Origin: Blautia sp.
GTDB lineage: Bacteria > Bacillota > Clostridia > Lachnospirales > Lachnospiraceae
NCBI GenBank assembly: GCA_017475035.1
Contig: JAFVGK010000077.1
Coordinates: 24,244-88,243 of the forward strand
Length of the DNA: 64,000 nt
Direction: 5' to 3'
Below are positions 8,950 through 17,009 of the stretch, one piece after another (the first letter of the stretch is position 1; every line of letters begins with the position of its first letter). The notes beneath the pieces are model-generated. The model ran no database searches. It was not told where the DNA came from and saw only the letters and a list, made by a program, of their open reading frames with translations. Both the position numbers and the translations under genes were made by a program.

Positions 8950-9018
8950 TGTGATATATCTATTTATATCGACAGAAGCCGATTCTGCGGATCGCTTCGC
9001 AGCGGAGCTGCTCTGCGA
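8950..9018 (+). repeat. Dispersed repeat, family B, copy 1
   Basis: The block GATTCTGCGGATCGCTTCGC AGCGGAGCTG (written in two parts) is repeated at 26690-26735, and shorter remnants occur at 24778-24828 and 54720-54750. It contains the small palindrome GCTTCGC-a-GCGGAGC. It lies between pepD and the terminator at 9020. Confidence 0.65.
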
Positions 9019-9019
9019 T

Positions 9020-9055
9020 AAAAAAAGGCAGAGGTCGGCTTTTTCTCCCTCTGCC
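9020..9055 (-). terminator. Rho-independent terminator after the mgsA-rsmD-coaD unit
   Basis: On the minus strand GGCAGAGG pairs with CCTCTGCC (8 bp, 13-nt loop) and is followed directly by seven T residues. It lies 100 nt downstream of the coiled-coil gene that ends the unit. Confidence 0.85.
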
Positions 9056-9154
9056 CTCATGATCTATTTCACCATCCATTACCGGATGTTCAGAACCCGG
9101 CTCCGTTTTTGGAGACCCTGTCCATATGCAATGAATCCTTTCCGGTACCGATTA

Positions 9155-9802
9155 TCAGTTTTCATCCAGAAGATCCAGATCGTCGCTCTCATCACTGCCT
9201 GCGTCACCGCCCACGGCTGCTTCCTGCGGGGCATAAGAAGCACTGTAGGCGCCGGCCTGTGCTGTCTGCGGTGCAAGTTCCGCGCGGTTCTGATTTACCA
9301 CATTCAGACAGCTCTGCAACGCCTCAACCGTCATACGGTATTTCTCACCGGCATCTCCCAGAGTATCACTCAAAACCTGTCCGATACTGGCCAGCATATC
9401 ATCCGTATACGTCAAAGCACTCAGACGGATGCTGTTTGCTTCCTGGTTCGCCGAATCAAGAATCTCCTGTGCCTGCCTGTTTGCGGCGTTAATCGTCTCA
9501 TTTGCCTGCGCATATGCTTTTTGCATAATTTCATGCTGCTGAATCAGCTCCGACGCCTTTGCCTGCGCTGCTTTGACCTTCTCATCCGCCTCTGCCTGCG
9601 CTCTTTCCAGAATCGCATCTTTCTGGCTGATGATCTTCTGTACACGTTTGATCTCCTCCGGAGTCTTTAAACGGAGCTCCCGGAGCATTTCCTCGATTTC
9701 TTCTTTATTTACAACAATCTTTGTCGTCGAAAGAGGCTGATACCTGCAGCTGTCTACGTATTCTTCAATCTCTTCTATAATCTGTTCTATCCTGTTGCTC
9801 AT
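9155..9802 (-). CDS. Coiled-coil protein of the 'ATPase / V-type subunit-like' group, probably DivIVA-like
   Basis: 215 residues with a long helical coiled coil from about 45 to 165, rich in Ala, Glu, Gln and Lys (KDAILERAQAEADEKVKAAQ is typical). The short N-terminal domain (1-40) resembles DivIVA/SepF-associated helical proteins, and the C-terminal 40 residues are acidic and low in complexity. Homologues are often labelled ATPase by similarity to rotary ATPase stalks, but there is no nucleotide-binding motif. A structural role near the membrane or division site is an inference only. It closes the unit mgsA-rsmD-coaD, 28 nt after coaD, and is followed by a clear terminator. Confidence 0.7.
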   Translation of the reverse strand: MSNRIEQIIEEIEEYVDSCRYQPLSTTKIVVNKEEIEEMLRELRLKTPEEIKRVQKIISQKDAILERAQAEADEKVKAAQAKASELIQQHEIMQKAYAQANETINAANRQAQEILDSANQEANSIRLSALTYTDDMLASIGQVLSDTLGDAGEKYRMTVEALQSCLNVVNQNRAELAPQTAQAGAYSASYAPQEAAVGGDAGSDESDDLDLLDEN

Positions 9803-9830
9803 TTGTCCTACTCCTTACTCCCCTCCTGGG

Positions 9831-10331
9831 CTATTTATCACCTTGCTTTTGCAGCTTCTCAATGACCCGCCTGGTAATCTGCGGTGGCGCAAATCTGCCT
9901 AAGTCCCCCCCGAAACGCGCGACCTCCTTCATGATCGTCGAGCTCAGATAGGCATATTCCAGGCTGGTAGTCAAAAACATCGTATCCACATCCGGCGCCA
10001 ATACCCGATTCGTCTGAGCCATCTGCAGCTCATATTCAAAATCCGTAACAGCCCTGAGTCCTCGGATAATCACCGATGCGTGATGCTCCCGGGCAAAGTT
10101 AACCGAGAGTCCTTCAAATGAATACACGGCAACGTTCCCCAACAAAGCCGTAGCATCCTTAAGTATATTAACACGTTCCTCCACAGAAAACAACGGAGAT
10201 TTTGTGGAATTTAGCAAAACGCCAACAATCACCTGATCAAAAAGCTTGCTTGCCCGTTTGATCACGTCCAGATGGCCATAAGTAGCAGGGTCAAAACTGC
10301 CCGGATAGACTGCTCTTGTCATCTCACTCAC
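9831..10331 (-). CDS. coaD: Phosphopantetheine adenylyltransferase
   Basis: This 166-residue enzyme makes dephospho-CoA from ATP and 4'-phosphopantetheine, the penultimate step of coenzyme A synthesis. The nucleotidyltransferase motif [12 protein letters not shown] (residues 10-21) includes the catalytic His of the (T/H)xGH signature. Other family blocks are [17 protein letters not shown] and the ATP-binding [15 protein letters not shown]. Length is the family standard. It follows rsmD by 24 nt; the rsmD-coaD pair is one of the most conserved gene neighbours in bacteria. Confidence 0.95.
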   Translation of the reverse strand: MSEMTRAVYPGSFDPATYGHLDVIKRASKLFDQVIVGVLLNSTKSPLFSVEERVNILKDATALLGNVAVYSFEGLSVNFAREHHASVIIRGLRAVTDFEYELQMAQTNRVLAPDVDTMFLTTSLEYAYLSSTIMKEVARFGGDLGRFAPPQITRRVIEKLQKQGDK

Positions 10332-10355
10332 TCTCTTCGCATAAATGCCTGCCCT

Positions 10356-10919
10356 TTACCGATGCCGCTGTGTCAGGCTTAAGAATATATGCTTATTGGT
10401 TTTATATGCTTTTACGCGCCGGATCGTAAAGCCCATCTCCTCCGCAAAGGAAATATCCGTGTCCAGCCGCTCTTCGATTACAATCAAGGTATCTTCATCC
10501 ACAACAGCACTATCTTTCAGATAAGAAAGAATTTTTTCCGGATAACCCTTTCCATAAGGCGGATCGGCAAAGACAAAATCAAATCTGCCTTTTCCCTCTA
10601 AAAAAACGAGTGCCTGCATGACATCCATGTTTAAGATTTTACCATGATCTGCCAGTTTTGTAAATGACAGATTCTTACGGATGCACATGCAGGCACGTTT
10701 ATGAGATTCTACAAATACAGCAGAAGAGGCTCCTCTGCTCAGGGCTTCGATGCCGATCGCCCCGCTTCCGGCAAACAGATCCAAAAAAGTACAATCGGGA
10801 AGCCCCGGGGAAAGGATGTTAAACAAAGTCTCTTTAATCCGATCCGTAGTAGGTCGTGTATCCATCCCTTCCACCGTTTCCAGCCTCAGGCTTCTCGCTG
10901 TTCCGGCTATCACTCTCAT
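10356..10919 (-). CDS. rsmD: 16S rRNA (guanine966-N2)-methyltransferase RsmD
   Basis: 187 residues with a Rossmann methyltransferase fold. The N-terminus MRVIAGTARSLRL and the RPTTDRIKETLFNIL block are diagnostic. The SAM-binding loop is LDLFAGSGAIGIEALSRGA (about 46-64) and the catalytic motif DPPYG is near 120. It methylates G966 of 16S rRNA. Its ATG overlaps the mgsA stop by four bases (ATGA), so translation is probably coupled. coaD follows 24 nt later. Confidence 0.94.
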   Translation of the reverse strand: MRVIAGTARSLRLETVEGMDTRPTTDRIKETLFNILSPGLPDCTFLDLFAGSGAIGIEALSRGASSAVFVESHKRACMCIRKNLSFTKLADHGKILNMDVMQALVFLEGKGRFDFVFADPPYGKGYPEKILSYLKDSAVVDEDTLIVIEERLDTDISFAEEMGFTIRRVKAYKTNKHIFLSLTQRHR

Positions 10920-11311
10920 TTTAGGTTCAGTCTCCAGTCCAGATCTCCACGGGCCAGCCCCAAAATAAGCAGCTCCGCTGTAGCTATATTGGTCGCGACC
11001 GGAATATTGTACTGATCACAGCGGCGCACGATCGCTGCAATATCCGGCTCTTTCGGATCAATCATAACGGGATTATAAAACAGGATCACGAGATCCAGAT
11101 CCTGTCTCTCCACCATCTCCATAAACTGCTTATCTCCCCCAATGCTTCCGGCCAGAAATTTGTGTACATGGAGGCTGGTAGCGTCTTCAATCCTTCGACC
11201 GGTAGTACCCGTCGCAAAAACCTGATGTTTCACCAAAATGTTTTTGTAAGCGATACAAAAGTCCTCGATGAGCACTTTTTTACTGTTATGCGCGATAACT
11301 CCGATATTCAT
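10916..11311 (-). CDS. mgsA: Methylglyoxal synthase
   Basis: 131 residues, starting MNIGVIAHNSKK at 11311 with GGAGAG 8 nt upstream; an in-frame ATG 72 nt earlier lies in the leader and is not the start. The enzyme converts dihydroxyacetone phosphate to methylglyoxal, a bypass when sugar phosphates build up. The phosphate-binding ATGTTGRR block (33-40) and catalytic Asp60 in SIGGDKQ are present. Length fits the family (about 130-150). It is first in the unit mgsA-rsmD-coaD-coiled coil. A consensus promoter (11418-11446) and a leader hairpin (11342-11365) lie upstream. Confidence 0.94.
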   Translation of the reverse strand: MNIGVIAHNSKKVLIEDFCIAYKNILVKHQVFATGTTGRRIEDATSLHVHKFLAGSIGGDKQFMEMVERQDLDLVILFYNPVMIDPKEPDIAAIVRRCDQYNIPVATNIATAELLILGLARGDLDWRLNLK

Positions 11312-11341
11312 CCAGCCATCTCTCCTTTCCTCGTGGATGCC

Positions 11342-11365
11342 CTGCAAGGGTGCGCGTCCTTGCAG
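11342..11365 (-). promoter_or_regulatory. Stem-loop in the mgsA 5' leader
   Basis: CTGCAAGG and CCTTGCAG form a perfect 8-bp stem with an 8-nt loop, lying between the promoter and the mgsA ribosome binding site. No T-run follows, so it is not a plain terminator. It may affect message stability or translation; no known riboswitch class was recognised. Confidence 0.5.
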
Positions 11366-11417
11366 AGTACTGCTTTCGTTCACGGCTCACAATCTTTTCT
11401 TGCAAAAGCCCGTATGC

Positions 11418-11446
11418 ATTATAACAAATCACCAAATGGATTGCAA
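11418..11446 (-). promoter_or_regulatory. Promoter of mgsA
   Basis: On the minus strand TTGCAA (11441-11446), a 17-bp spacer and TATAAT (11418-11423) form a near-consensus sigma-A promoter. Transcription would start about 100 nt before the mgsA ATG. Confidence 0.75.
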
Positions 11447-11506
11447 TATTTTCTTTTACAATTATGCAACTATTCAAAAATTAAATGGCAGTTCAGGGTT
11501 TTAAAC

Positions 11507-11670
11507 GATTACTTTGAAAGTCGGCCCACCCCGCAAGGGGTTCGGCCATGATGGGATGCACCCATGCCCTCACTTTCATTCATGGTAGTGCCAGGCATAG
11601 CGGGGCATGGGGGGTTACATTGAAAACGCCCGCTGCGATAGCAGCGTAGCATAGTGGGATGCTATCGCCT
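11507..11670. repeat. Dispersed repeat, family F, copy 1
   Basis: About 160 nt between mgsA and recG with no coding potential. It shares two modules with 62102-62215: CCCATGCCCTCAC...TTCATTCATGG...GGGCATGGG (a hairpin), and GAAAACGCCCGCTGCGA ... GCATAGTGGGAT. The modules occur in the opposite order in the two copies. The remaining part of the 363-nt gap holds the mgsA promoter and leader. Confidence 0.7.
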
Positions 11671-11674
11671 TCTT

Positions 11675-13783
11675 TTACAGCTCCCAGCCATCCCGGGACA
11701 AAAACGCTTCCATTTGTCCGGCAAGCCTTTTATGCTCCGGCGCTTCCAGAAACGGATCTTCTTTCAGAAGAGCGTCCGCTTCGGCAGCGGCGCTCTTTGC
11801 CAGGTCGGCGTCCCGATAAATATCCGCAATCTGAAACATCAGCTCTCCGCTTTGCCGGACTCCGAAAAAATCGCCGGGGCCGCGGAGCTTCAGATCCTCA
11901 TTGGCAAGGAAAAAGCCATCGTTGGAACGCCCGATTAATTCCAGGCGTTTATCCGTCTCCGAAGCGCCATTCCCCTGAACGAAAATACAATAAGACTGAT
12001 CCTGTCCTCTGCCTACCCGTCCGCGCAACTGGTGCAGCTGTGCGAGACCAAATCGCTCGGCGTTTTCAATCATCATAACGACAGCATTCGGCACATTGAC
12101 TCCGACCTCAATCACCGTCGTGGAAACAAGAACCTGTATTTCCCCTCCGGAGAACCGCGCCATGATCCTATCCTTTTCCTTAGCCTTCATTCTTCCGTGA
12201 AGCACATCGACACAAATGTCTTCGGGCAGCTGAAGGCGAAGGGCAGCCGCGTAATCCGTGACATTCTCTGCTTCTATTTCATCATTTTCTTCTACCATCG
12301 GGCAAATCACATATGCCTGATGCCCCAGGCCAACCTGCTTTGCAATGAAAGCGTACGCGTTCGGACGCCAGGAGGGATTTACCACGCAGTTTTTGATCGG
12401 TATCCTGTTTTTCGGCATCTCATCTATCGCGGAGATATCCAGATCGCCATAAAGGATCAACGCAAGCGTTCTCGGGATCGGCGTCGCGCTCATGACAAGG
12501 AGATGGGCCGGTCTTTCACGAAACGTAAGGGCATGTCTTTGACGAACCCCAAAGCGGTGCTGTTCGTCAATCACTGCCAGACCGAGCTCCCTGTACTCTA
12601 CTCCTTCCTGGATCAAGGCATGGGTTCCCACCACCACAACCATGGTCTGGGACGATATTTTTTCAAGAGCTTTTCGTCTCACCGTCCCCTTGACCGAACC
12701 TGTCAGAAGGATTATTTCGATATCCTCCCTCCCCAGGCTCCGGAAAAAAGCTTTTAAATCCTCATAGTGCTGTACGGCCAGCACTTCCGTCGGTACCATC
12801 AGCGCTGCCTGATATCCGTTTAAAATTGTCTGATAAATCGCAAGAAAAGCAATAATCGTTTTGCCGCTTCCGACATCGCCCTGTACAAGGCGCGCCATCC
12901 TGGTATGCGAACACAGATCTGTTTCTATCTCTCCAAACGCATTCTCCTGGGCTTTGGTGAGACGATAGGGCAAGGCGTCTATTGCCTGCCTTGTCTCCCA
13001 CATACGCTCCATCGGGTACGCATTCTGTTCCGTTTCGCTTTTCCCTTTCATGATCCGGATCGCTAAAATAAACAAAAAGAGTTCATCAAAAGCCAGGCGT
13101 TTTTTTGCCTGCAAAAGCTCTTCCATTCCCCCCGGGAAATGGATCCCGCAAAGAGCCCTTTTTAAATCAGTCAAGGACAGCCTCTCCCTCATACTTTCCG
13201 GAAGGTAATCAGCGAAAGAGGATTCCGATAACCTGCCAACCTGAATGCCGGGGCTGTTTTCTGATTCCGTAATAAAAACGCTGTCCAACGCAAGCTTTAC
13301 CATGCGTCGGACAGTCTTATTGGACAATCCCTTCGTTAACGGATAAACCGGCAGCAGCCTGCCCTGTACCAAAGCGTACTCATCTATGGTGAACACTTCC
13401 GGATGTTCAAAAACAAGCGTTTCTCTTTTTCGAACCGTCTTCCCACGAAAAACATATTTACAGCGGGGCTTTAACAGCGCCCTGAGGTAAGGCGTATTGT
13501 ACCAGATTGCCTCCAGCTTCTGATCCGGTTCTCCAAGAGCCGCCGTAACAATCGTTTTGCCGCCCCGTGCGGATACATTTACCTTTCCGCGCAGAACAGT
13601 TTCGACCGTCTCCAGGGAACCCTCCTTCACTTGCGATGCCGGCACCGGGACTGCATAGGAAACATACTCGCGGGGATACTGGTGAATCAATTCCGTTACC
13701 GTATGAACCCCCGTTTTTTCCAAAAGCTTTTGCGTTTTCTCGCCCAGACCTTTCAGGCTTTGTAATTCGTCGTTCCTTACCAT
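11675..13783 (-). CDS. recG: ATP-dependent DNA helicase RecG
   Basis: 702 residues. RecG remodels stalled replication forks and branch-migrates Holliday junctions. The N-terminal wedge/OB domain covers about 1-250 (VETVLRGKVNVSARGGKTIV). Helicase motif I is GDVGSGKT near 300, motif II is DEQH in VIDEQHRFGVRQRHAL, and motif III MSATPIPRTLAL follows. The C-terminal domain has STTVIEVGVNVPNA and the LHQLRGRVGRG motif VI, then the RecG TRG-like region near NEDLKLRGPGDFFGVRQSG. Length is normal. It lies 140 nt downstream of fakA, a common arrangement in Firmicutes. Confidence 0.95.
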   Translation of the reverse strand: MVRNDELQSLKGLGEKTQKLLEKTGVHTVTELIHQYPREYVSYAVPVPASQVKEGSLETVETVLRGKVNVSARGGKTIVTAALGEPDQKLEAIWYNTPYLRALLKPRCKYVFRGKTVRKRETLVFEHPEVFTIDEYALVQGRLLPVYPLTKGLSNKTVRRMVKLALDSVFITESENSPGIQVGRLSESSFADYLPESMRERLSLTDLKRALCGIHFPGGMEELLQAKKRLAFDELFLFILAIRIMKGKSETEQNAYPMERMWETRQAIDALPYRLTKAQENAFGEIETDLCSHTRMARLVQGDVGSGKTIIAFLAIYQTILNGYQAALMVPTEVLAVQHYEDLKAFFRSLGREDIEIILLTGSVKGTVRRKALEKISSQTMVVVVGTHALIQEGVEYRELGLAVIDEQHRFGVRQRHALTFRERPAHLLVMSATPIPRTLALILYGDLDISAIDEMPKNRIPIKNCVVNPSWRPNAYAFIAKQVGLGHQAYVICPMVEENDEIEAENVTDYAAALRLQLPEDICVDVLHGRMKAKEKDRIMARFSGGEIQVLVSTTVIEVGVNVPNAVVMMIENAERFGLAQLHQLRGRVGRGQDQSYCIFVQGNGASETDKRLELIGRSNDGFFLANEDLKLRGPGDFFGVRQSGELMFQIADIYRDADLAKSAAAEADALLKEDPFLEAPEHKRLAGQMEAFLSRDGWEL

Positions 13784-13865
13784 CCGATCACCATCCGTTT
13801 ATCACAACCATAAAAAGGTTTTCTGCAGCTGTTCCGCCCGGGCTGACAGCCGCGTTTTACCGCCA

Positions 13866-13912
13866 TAAAAGATTTCTGCATGACCGCGCCGACCGACACA
13901 GCCATGCAGAAA
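13866..13912 (-). terminator. Probable terminator between fakA and recG
   Basis: TTTCTGCATG and CATGCAGAAA form a 10-bp stem with a 20-nt GC-rich loop, followed on the minus strand by TCTTTTATGG. The T-run is short, so termination may be partial and allow recG to be read. Confidence 0.5.
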
Positions 13913-13923
13913 ACCGACATTCA

Positions 13924-15615
13924 TTATTCAACAGAAATAATATAATAGTAGACCGGCTGTCCGCCCGGATTAAACTCAATCTCACAATCCGGGTACATTT
14001 CCTCCAGCTTCTTGTTCAGCTGGTCGGATGCCTCCTGGGAAATATCCATCCCTGTGTAAACACTGATAACTTCGCTTTCATCATCCATCATGGCGGAAAC
14101 CGTTTCAATGGCGGTAAGATTAATGTCTTTCCCTACGGCAAGGATCCCATGATCCCCGATCCCCATAAAGTCTCCCTCATGAATCTCTTTTTCATTGAGG
14201 CGGGTATCCCGGACCGCATACGTGACCTGGCCTGTTTTTACCGTTTTGAGAGCGTCTGTCATAATCGTCAGATTCTCCTCGGGACTCTTTTCCGGCACAT
14301 AGCCGATGATGGCTGTTATACCCTGCGGTACGGTTTTGGAAGGAATCACGATAATTTTCTTGTCCGTCGTCAGATCTCTTGCCTGGTTCGCCGCAAGAAT
14401 AATATTGCTGTTGTTCGGCAAAATGAAAATCGTCTCGGCATTTACCCTTGCGATTGCCTCCAACATATCCTCTGTCGAGGGATTCATGGTTTGTCCGCCC
14501 TCAATCAGACAGTCAACGCCGAGATCTTTAAAAATATCGCCCAGTCCTTCTCCCACCGAAACGCTGATAAATCCAACCGGCTTACGGTTTTCATCTTTCG
14601 CTGCTTCCTCCCGCAGACGATCCGCCTCCGCCTGTTCCTTTGCCAGCTTTTCCGCATCCTTTATCAGCTTCTCCTGATGTTCTTCCCGCATATTATCAAT
14701 CTTCATACGCGAAAGAGCGCCATAAGTCAGAGCTTTTTCAAAGGCTTGTCCTGGATGGTTGGTATGTACATGTACCTTCACGATCTCATCATCGGCAACC
14801 AAAACAATAGAATCACCGATCCCGTTCAAAAAGCTTTTAAAAGAGTGCAGCTCCTCGTCCGGCATCGGATTGTTCAAAAGAATAATGAACTCTGTGCAGT
14901 ATCCGAATTCTATATCTGACTCCGCCTGCTCGGAAATCCTGGTTACCTTTGGGCCGGATGTACTCTTGACAAACTCTGTGTAATCAATCACTTTGCCAAG
15001 GTATCCGTCAATAATGCCGCGGAATACTTCTACCAGGCCCTGCCCGCCGGAGTCCACGACTCCCGCTTCCTTTAATACCGGCAGCATGTCCGGAGTCTTT
15101 GCAAGGGTCTGTTCCGCATGTTCCATGATATCACGGAAGAAAAGCTCAAGGCTGTTTGCGTCCTCACAAATCTCACTTGCCTTTTCCGCCGCCTCCCTGG
15201 CAACAGTCAGAATCGTTCCTTCTTTGGGCTTCATAACCGCCTTATAGGCAGTTTCGACAGCCTTATCCATAGCTTCCGCAATCAGGGTGGCATCCAGTCT
15301 GTCATGACTCTGTACAGACCTGGTAAAGCCTCGAAGCAGCTGTGACAGGATCACGCCGGAATTTCCTCTGGCTCCACGCAGGGATCCGGAAGAAATCGCC
15401 TTGCATAAGGACTCCATATCCATCTGCTCACCCAATGCGCTGACCTCGGAAGCCGCCGAAAGGATCGTGAGCGTCATGTTTGTTCCCGTGTCTCCGTCCG
15501 GAACCGGAAACACATTCAGCTCATTAATCCACTCCTTCTTCGCCTCAAGATTTTTAGCTCCTGCCAGAAACATCCTGGCCAGGACAGCCGCATCTATGGT
15601 CTGTCTATTTTCCAC
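13924..15615 (-). CDS. fakA: DAK2-domain fatty acid kinase FakA (YloV)
   Basis: 563 residues. FakA phosphorylates fatty acids bound by FakB proteins for use in phospholipid synthesis. The N-terminal DhaL-type kinase domain (1-200) carries the Mg-ATP motif NVFPVPDGDTGTNM near 30-43 and GARGNSGVILSQLLRG. A middle domain follows, then a DegV-like C-terminal domain with the MNPSTEDMLEAI and PNNSNIILAA blocks. It is 16 nt downstream of the asp23 gene; the yloU-yloV-recG order matches Bacillus and many Clostridia. Confidence 0.92.
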   Translation of the reverse strand: MENRQTIDAAVLARMFLAGAKNLEAKKEWINELNVFPVPDGDTGTNMTLTILSAASEVSALGEQMDMESLCKAISSGSLRGARGNSGVILSQLLRGFTRSVQSHDRLDATLIAEAMDKAVETAYKAVMKPKEGTILTVAREAAEKASEICEDANSLELFFRDIMEHAEQTLAKTPDMLPVLKEAGVVDSGGQGLVEVFRGIIDGYLGKVIDYTEFVKSTSGPKVTRISEQAESDIEFGYCTEFIILLNNPMPDEELHSFKSFLNGIGDSIVLVADDEIVKVHVHTNHPGQAFEKALTYGALSRMKIDNMREEHQEKLIKDAEKLAKEQAEADRLREEAAKDENRKPVGFISVSVGEGLGDIFKDLGVDCLIEGGQTMNPSTEDMLEAIARVNAETIFILPNNSNIILAANQARDLTTDKKIIVIPSKTVPQGITAIIGYVPEKSPEENLTIMTDALKTVKTGQVTYAVRDTRLNEKEIHEGDFMGIGDHGILAVGKDINLTAIETVSAMMDDESEVISVYTGMDISQEASDQLNKKLEEMYPDCEIEFNPGGQPVYYYIISVE

Positions 15616-15631
15616 TTGCTTCCTCCTAACG

Positions 15632-15991
15632 TTAATCTATCGCCCTGACACCTTCAATATAAATGTCAAGCTTCTCGATCTCCATTCCGGTAAAATCTTC
15701 AACTTTGTATTTCACACTGCTGAACAGATTGTCCGCAACGGCTGAGATATTGGTGCCGTAAGCTACAATCACATGAAAATCCAGTTGAATTTTATTATCC
15801 TTTGTGATACGTACCGTAATGCCGTGTTTTAAGCTGTCCCTGCGCAGAAGCTTTACCAGACCGTCTCTCATGCTCACAGCTGCCATACCAACGATGCCAA
15901 AACATTCTACGGCAACGGATCCGGCATAGGTGGAAATCACATCCGTATCTATCGTGATTTGTCCTATTCCGGAATCAATACGTCCATTCAT
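15632..15991 (-). CDS. Asp23/Gls24 family envelope stress protein (YloU)
   Basis: 119 residues when started at the ATG at 15991 (MNGRIDSGIGQI), which has GGAGG 8 nt upstream; the frame stays open for 32 more codons but without a better site. The family block ISTYAGSVAVECFGIVGMA and the C-terminal VEDFTGMEIEKLDIYIEGV are diagnostic. Asp23 proteins are small cytosolic proteins linked to the cell envelope. This copy is the YloU type that pairs with fakA, 16 nt downstream. Its precise role is unknown. Confidence 0.88.
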   Translation of the reverse strand: MNGRIDSGIGQITIDTDVISTYAGSVAVECFGIVGMAAVSMRDGLVKLLRRDSLKHGITVRITKDNKIQLDFHVIVAYGTNISAVADNLFSSVKYKVEDFTGMEIEKLDIYIEGVRAID

Positions 15992-16116
15992 ATGCTCTGC
16001 CTCCATTTCTAAACCAGATATATAAGGAAACGCCGCAGACAAAACGTGCGGACTGCAAAGGATTTTTCCCCTGCAGGCATTTTCCATTTGCAGGGGGCGC
16101 CAAAAAGGCAGTACCG

Positions 16117-16122
16117 ATTATA
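16117..16122 (-). promoter_or_regulatory. Possible -10 element for asp23-fakA
   Basis: A TATAAT hexamer stands on the minus strand 126 nt before the asp23 start, but no convincing -35 is visible 16-18 bp upstream. It shares the divergent region with the rpmB promoter. Confidence 0.35.
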
Positions 16123-16166
16123 CAATGTTTCTTGAAAAAAGGGAATATAATTTTTTCATTTTTTAC

Positions 16167-16195
16167 TTGCAAAAGGACTTTTCATCTGTTAAAAT
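16167..16195 (+). promoter_or_regulatory. Promoter of rpmB
   Basis: TTGCAA (16167-16172), a 17-bp spacer and TAAAAT (16190-16195) precede the rpmB start by 38 nt, leaving a very short leader with GGAGG. Confidence 0.75.
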
Positions 16196-16232
16196 ATACG
16201 CTGTTGAGAAAATGAAGCGAGGAGGTGCAATC

Positions 16233-16418
16233 ATGGCCAAGTGCGCAATCTGTGAAAAAGGCGCTCATTTCGGAAACAACGTGAGCCATTCCCATAGAAG
16301 GTCCAACAGGATGTGGAAGTCCAATATCAAGTCTGTCAAAGTAAAGACGGAAGGCGGCTCCAGAAAGATGTATATCTGTACATCATGCCTGCGCTCCGGT
16401 CTGGTCGAAAGAGCGTAA
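16233..16418 (+). CDS. rpmB: Large ribosomal subunit protein bL28
   Basis: 61 residues starting MAKCAICEKG at 16233, seven nt after GGAGG. The zinc-ribbon type of bL28 is shown by two CxxC pairs, C4/C7 and C49/C52. The SHRRSNRMWKSNI block contacts 23S rRNA. A second annotated start further upstream would add non-homologous residues. The gene stands alone on the plus strand, with its own promoter and a strong terminator at 16502-16535. In many Firmicutes it is divergent from yloU-fakA, as here. Confidence 0.97.
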   Translation: MAKCAICEKGAHFGNNVSHSHRRSNRMWKSNIKSVKVKTEGGSRKMYICTSCLRSGLVERA

Positions 16419-16501
16419 GTTCTTCAGCCGGTCTGTATCGTTTTTCCGTTTTTTTCTGTGTGGGTGTTATCGGACAGGCGATATATACGGATATGGGATG
16501 A

Positions 16502-16535
16502 AACCCTTGTCAGTTATGACAAGGGTTGTTTTTTT
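16502..16535 (+). terminator. Rho-independent terminator of rpmB
   Basis: AACCCTTGTCA and TGACAAGGGTT form an 11-bp stem with a GTTA loop, followed by GTTTTTTT. It lies 83 nt after the rpmB stop. Confidence 0.92.
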
Positions 16536-16578
16536 GCCGTTTTTCTTTTTTCCACAGGATCAAAGCTCCCGATCCCGG

Positions 16579-16628
16579 CTTAGGATTGAGTCAGAAATTG
16601 CTGTCCAGGATTACCTGTCTTTTTGTCC
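16579..16628 (-). repeat. Dispersed repeat, family H, copy 1
   Basis: A 50-nt stretch that reads on the minus strand GGACAAAAAGACAGGTAATC and onward to TTTCTGACTCAATCC. It matches 62237-62286 at about 80% identity. Here it lies just downstream of the gerW stop codon. Confidence 0.65.
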
Positions 16629-16634
16629 TGTTCC

Positions 16635-17006
16635 TTATGTCTCTTCAGGCTCTTCCGCGCCGTCTGCGCGCCAGGCCGAAAATTTATTGACAAGATCCGG
16701 TACCAGATCCAATACCTTCGTAATGCCGTCCTGGTTTTTAATGCTGACAACCTTTGTGGTACCGTTAGAGATAATCAGTACCGCACAGGGTGACATTTTG
16801 CCTCCGGCTCCGCCCCCGTCAGATTCCTTGTTCTCCTCTGCGGCAAAAGCTCCGGCCCCCATCCCGAAAGAGACGTCAGCCAGAGGAATAATAATCGTAT
16901 CGCCGACGTGGATCGGTTCTCCGACAACTGTTTTTGCGGCAATAAATTTATCCATCCCGGCAAACAAAGTGCTTACGGTATCACCAAAATTCTTTTTTTC
17001 CTCCAT
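16635..17006 (-). CDS. GerW family sporulation protein (YtfJ)
   Basis: 123 residues. Family members are needed for spore germination in Bacillus, so the gene suggests a spore former. Visible family blocks are TVVGEPIHVGDTIIIPLADVSFGMGAG (about 27-53, the core) and the glycine-rich stretch DGGGAGGKMSPCAVLII. A C-terminal acidic tail ends the protein. It follows the DUF2953 gene by three nt, the same pairing as ytfI-ytfJ in Bacillus, which supports both assignments. Confidence 0.9.
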   Translation of the reverse strand: MEEKKNFGDTVSTLFAGMDKFIAAKTVVGEPIHVGDTIIIPLADVSFGMGAGAFAAEENKESDGGGAGGKMSPCAVLIISNGTTKVVSIKNQDGITKVLDLVPDLVNKFSAWRADGAEEPEET

Positions 17007-17009
17007 AAC

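Noticed and set aside
11312-11383. A longer mgsA protein starting at 11383.
   Set aside because: The added residues are not conserved, overlap the leader hairpin, and the start at 11311 has a proper ribosome binding site.
13567-14919. A 450-codon open frame on the plus strand.
   Set aside because: It lies antisense to the ends of recG and fakA, has no family resemblance or ribosome binding site, and reflects the codon bias of the real genes.
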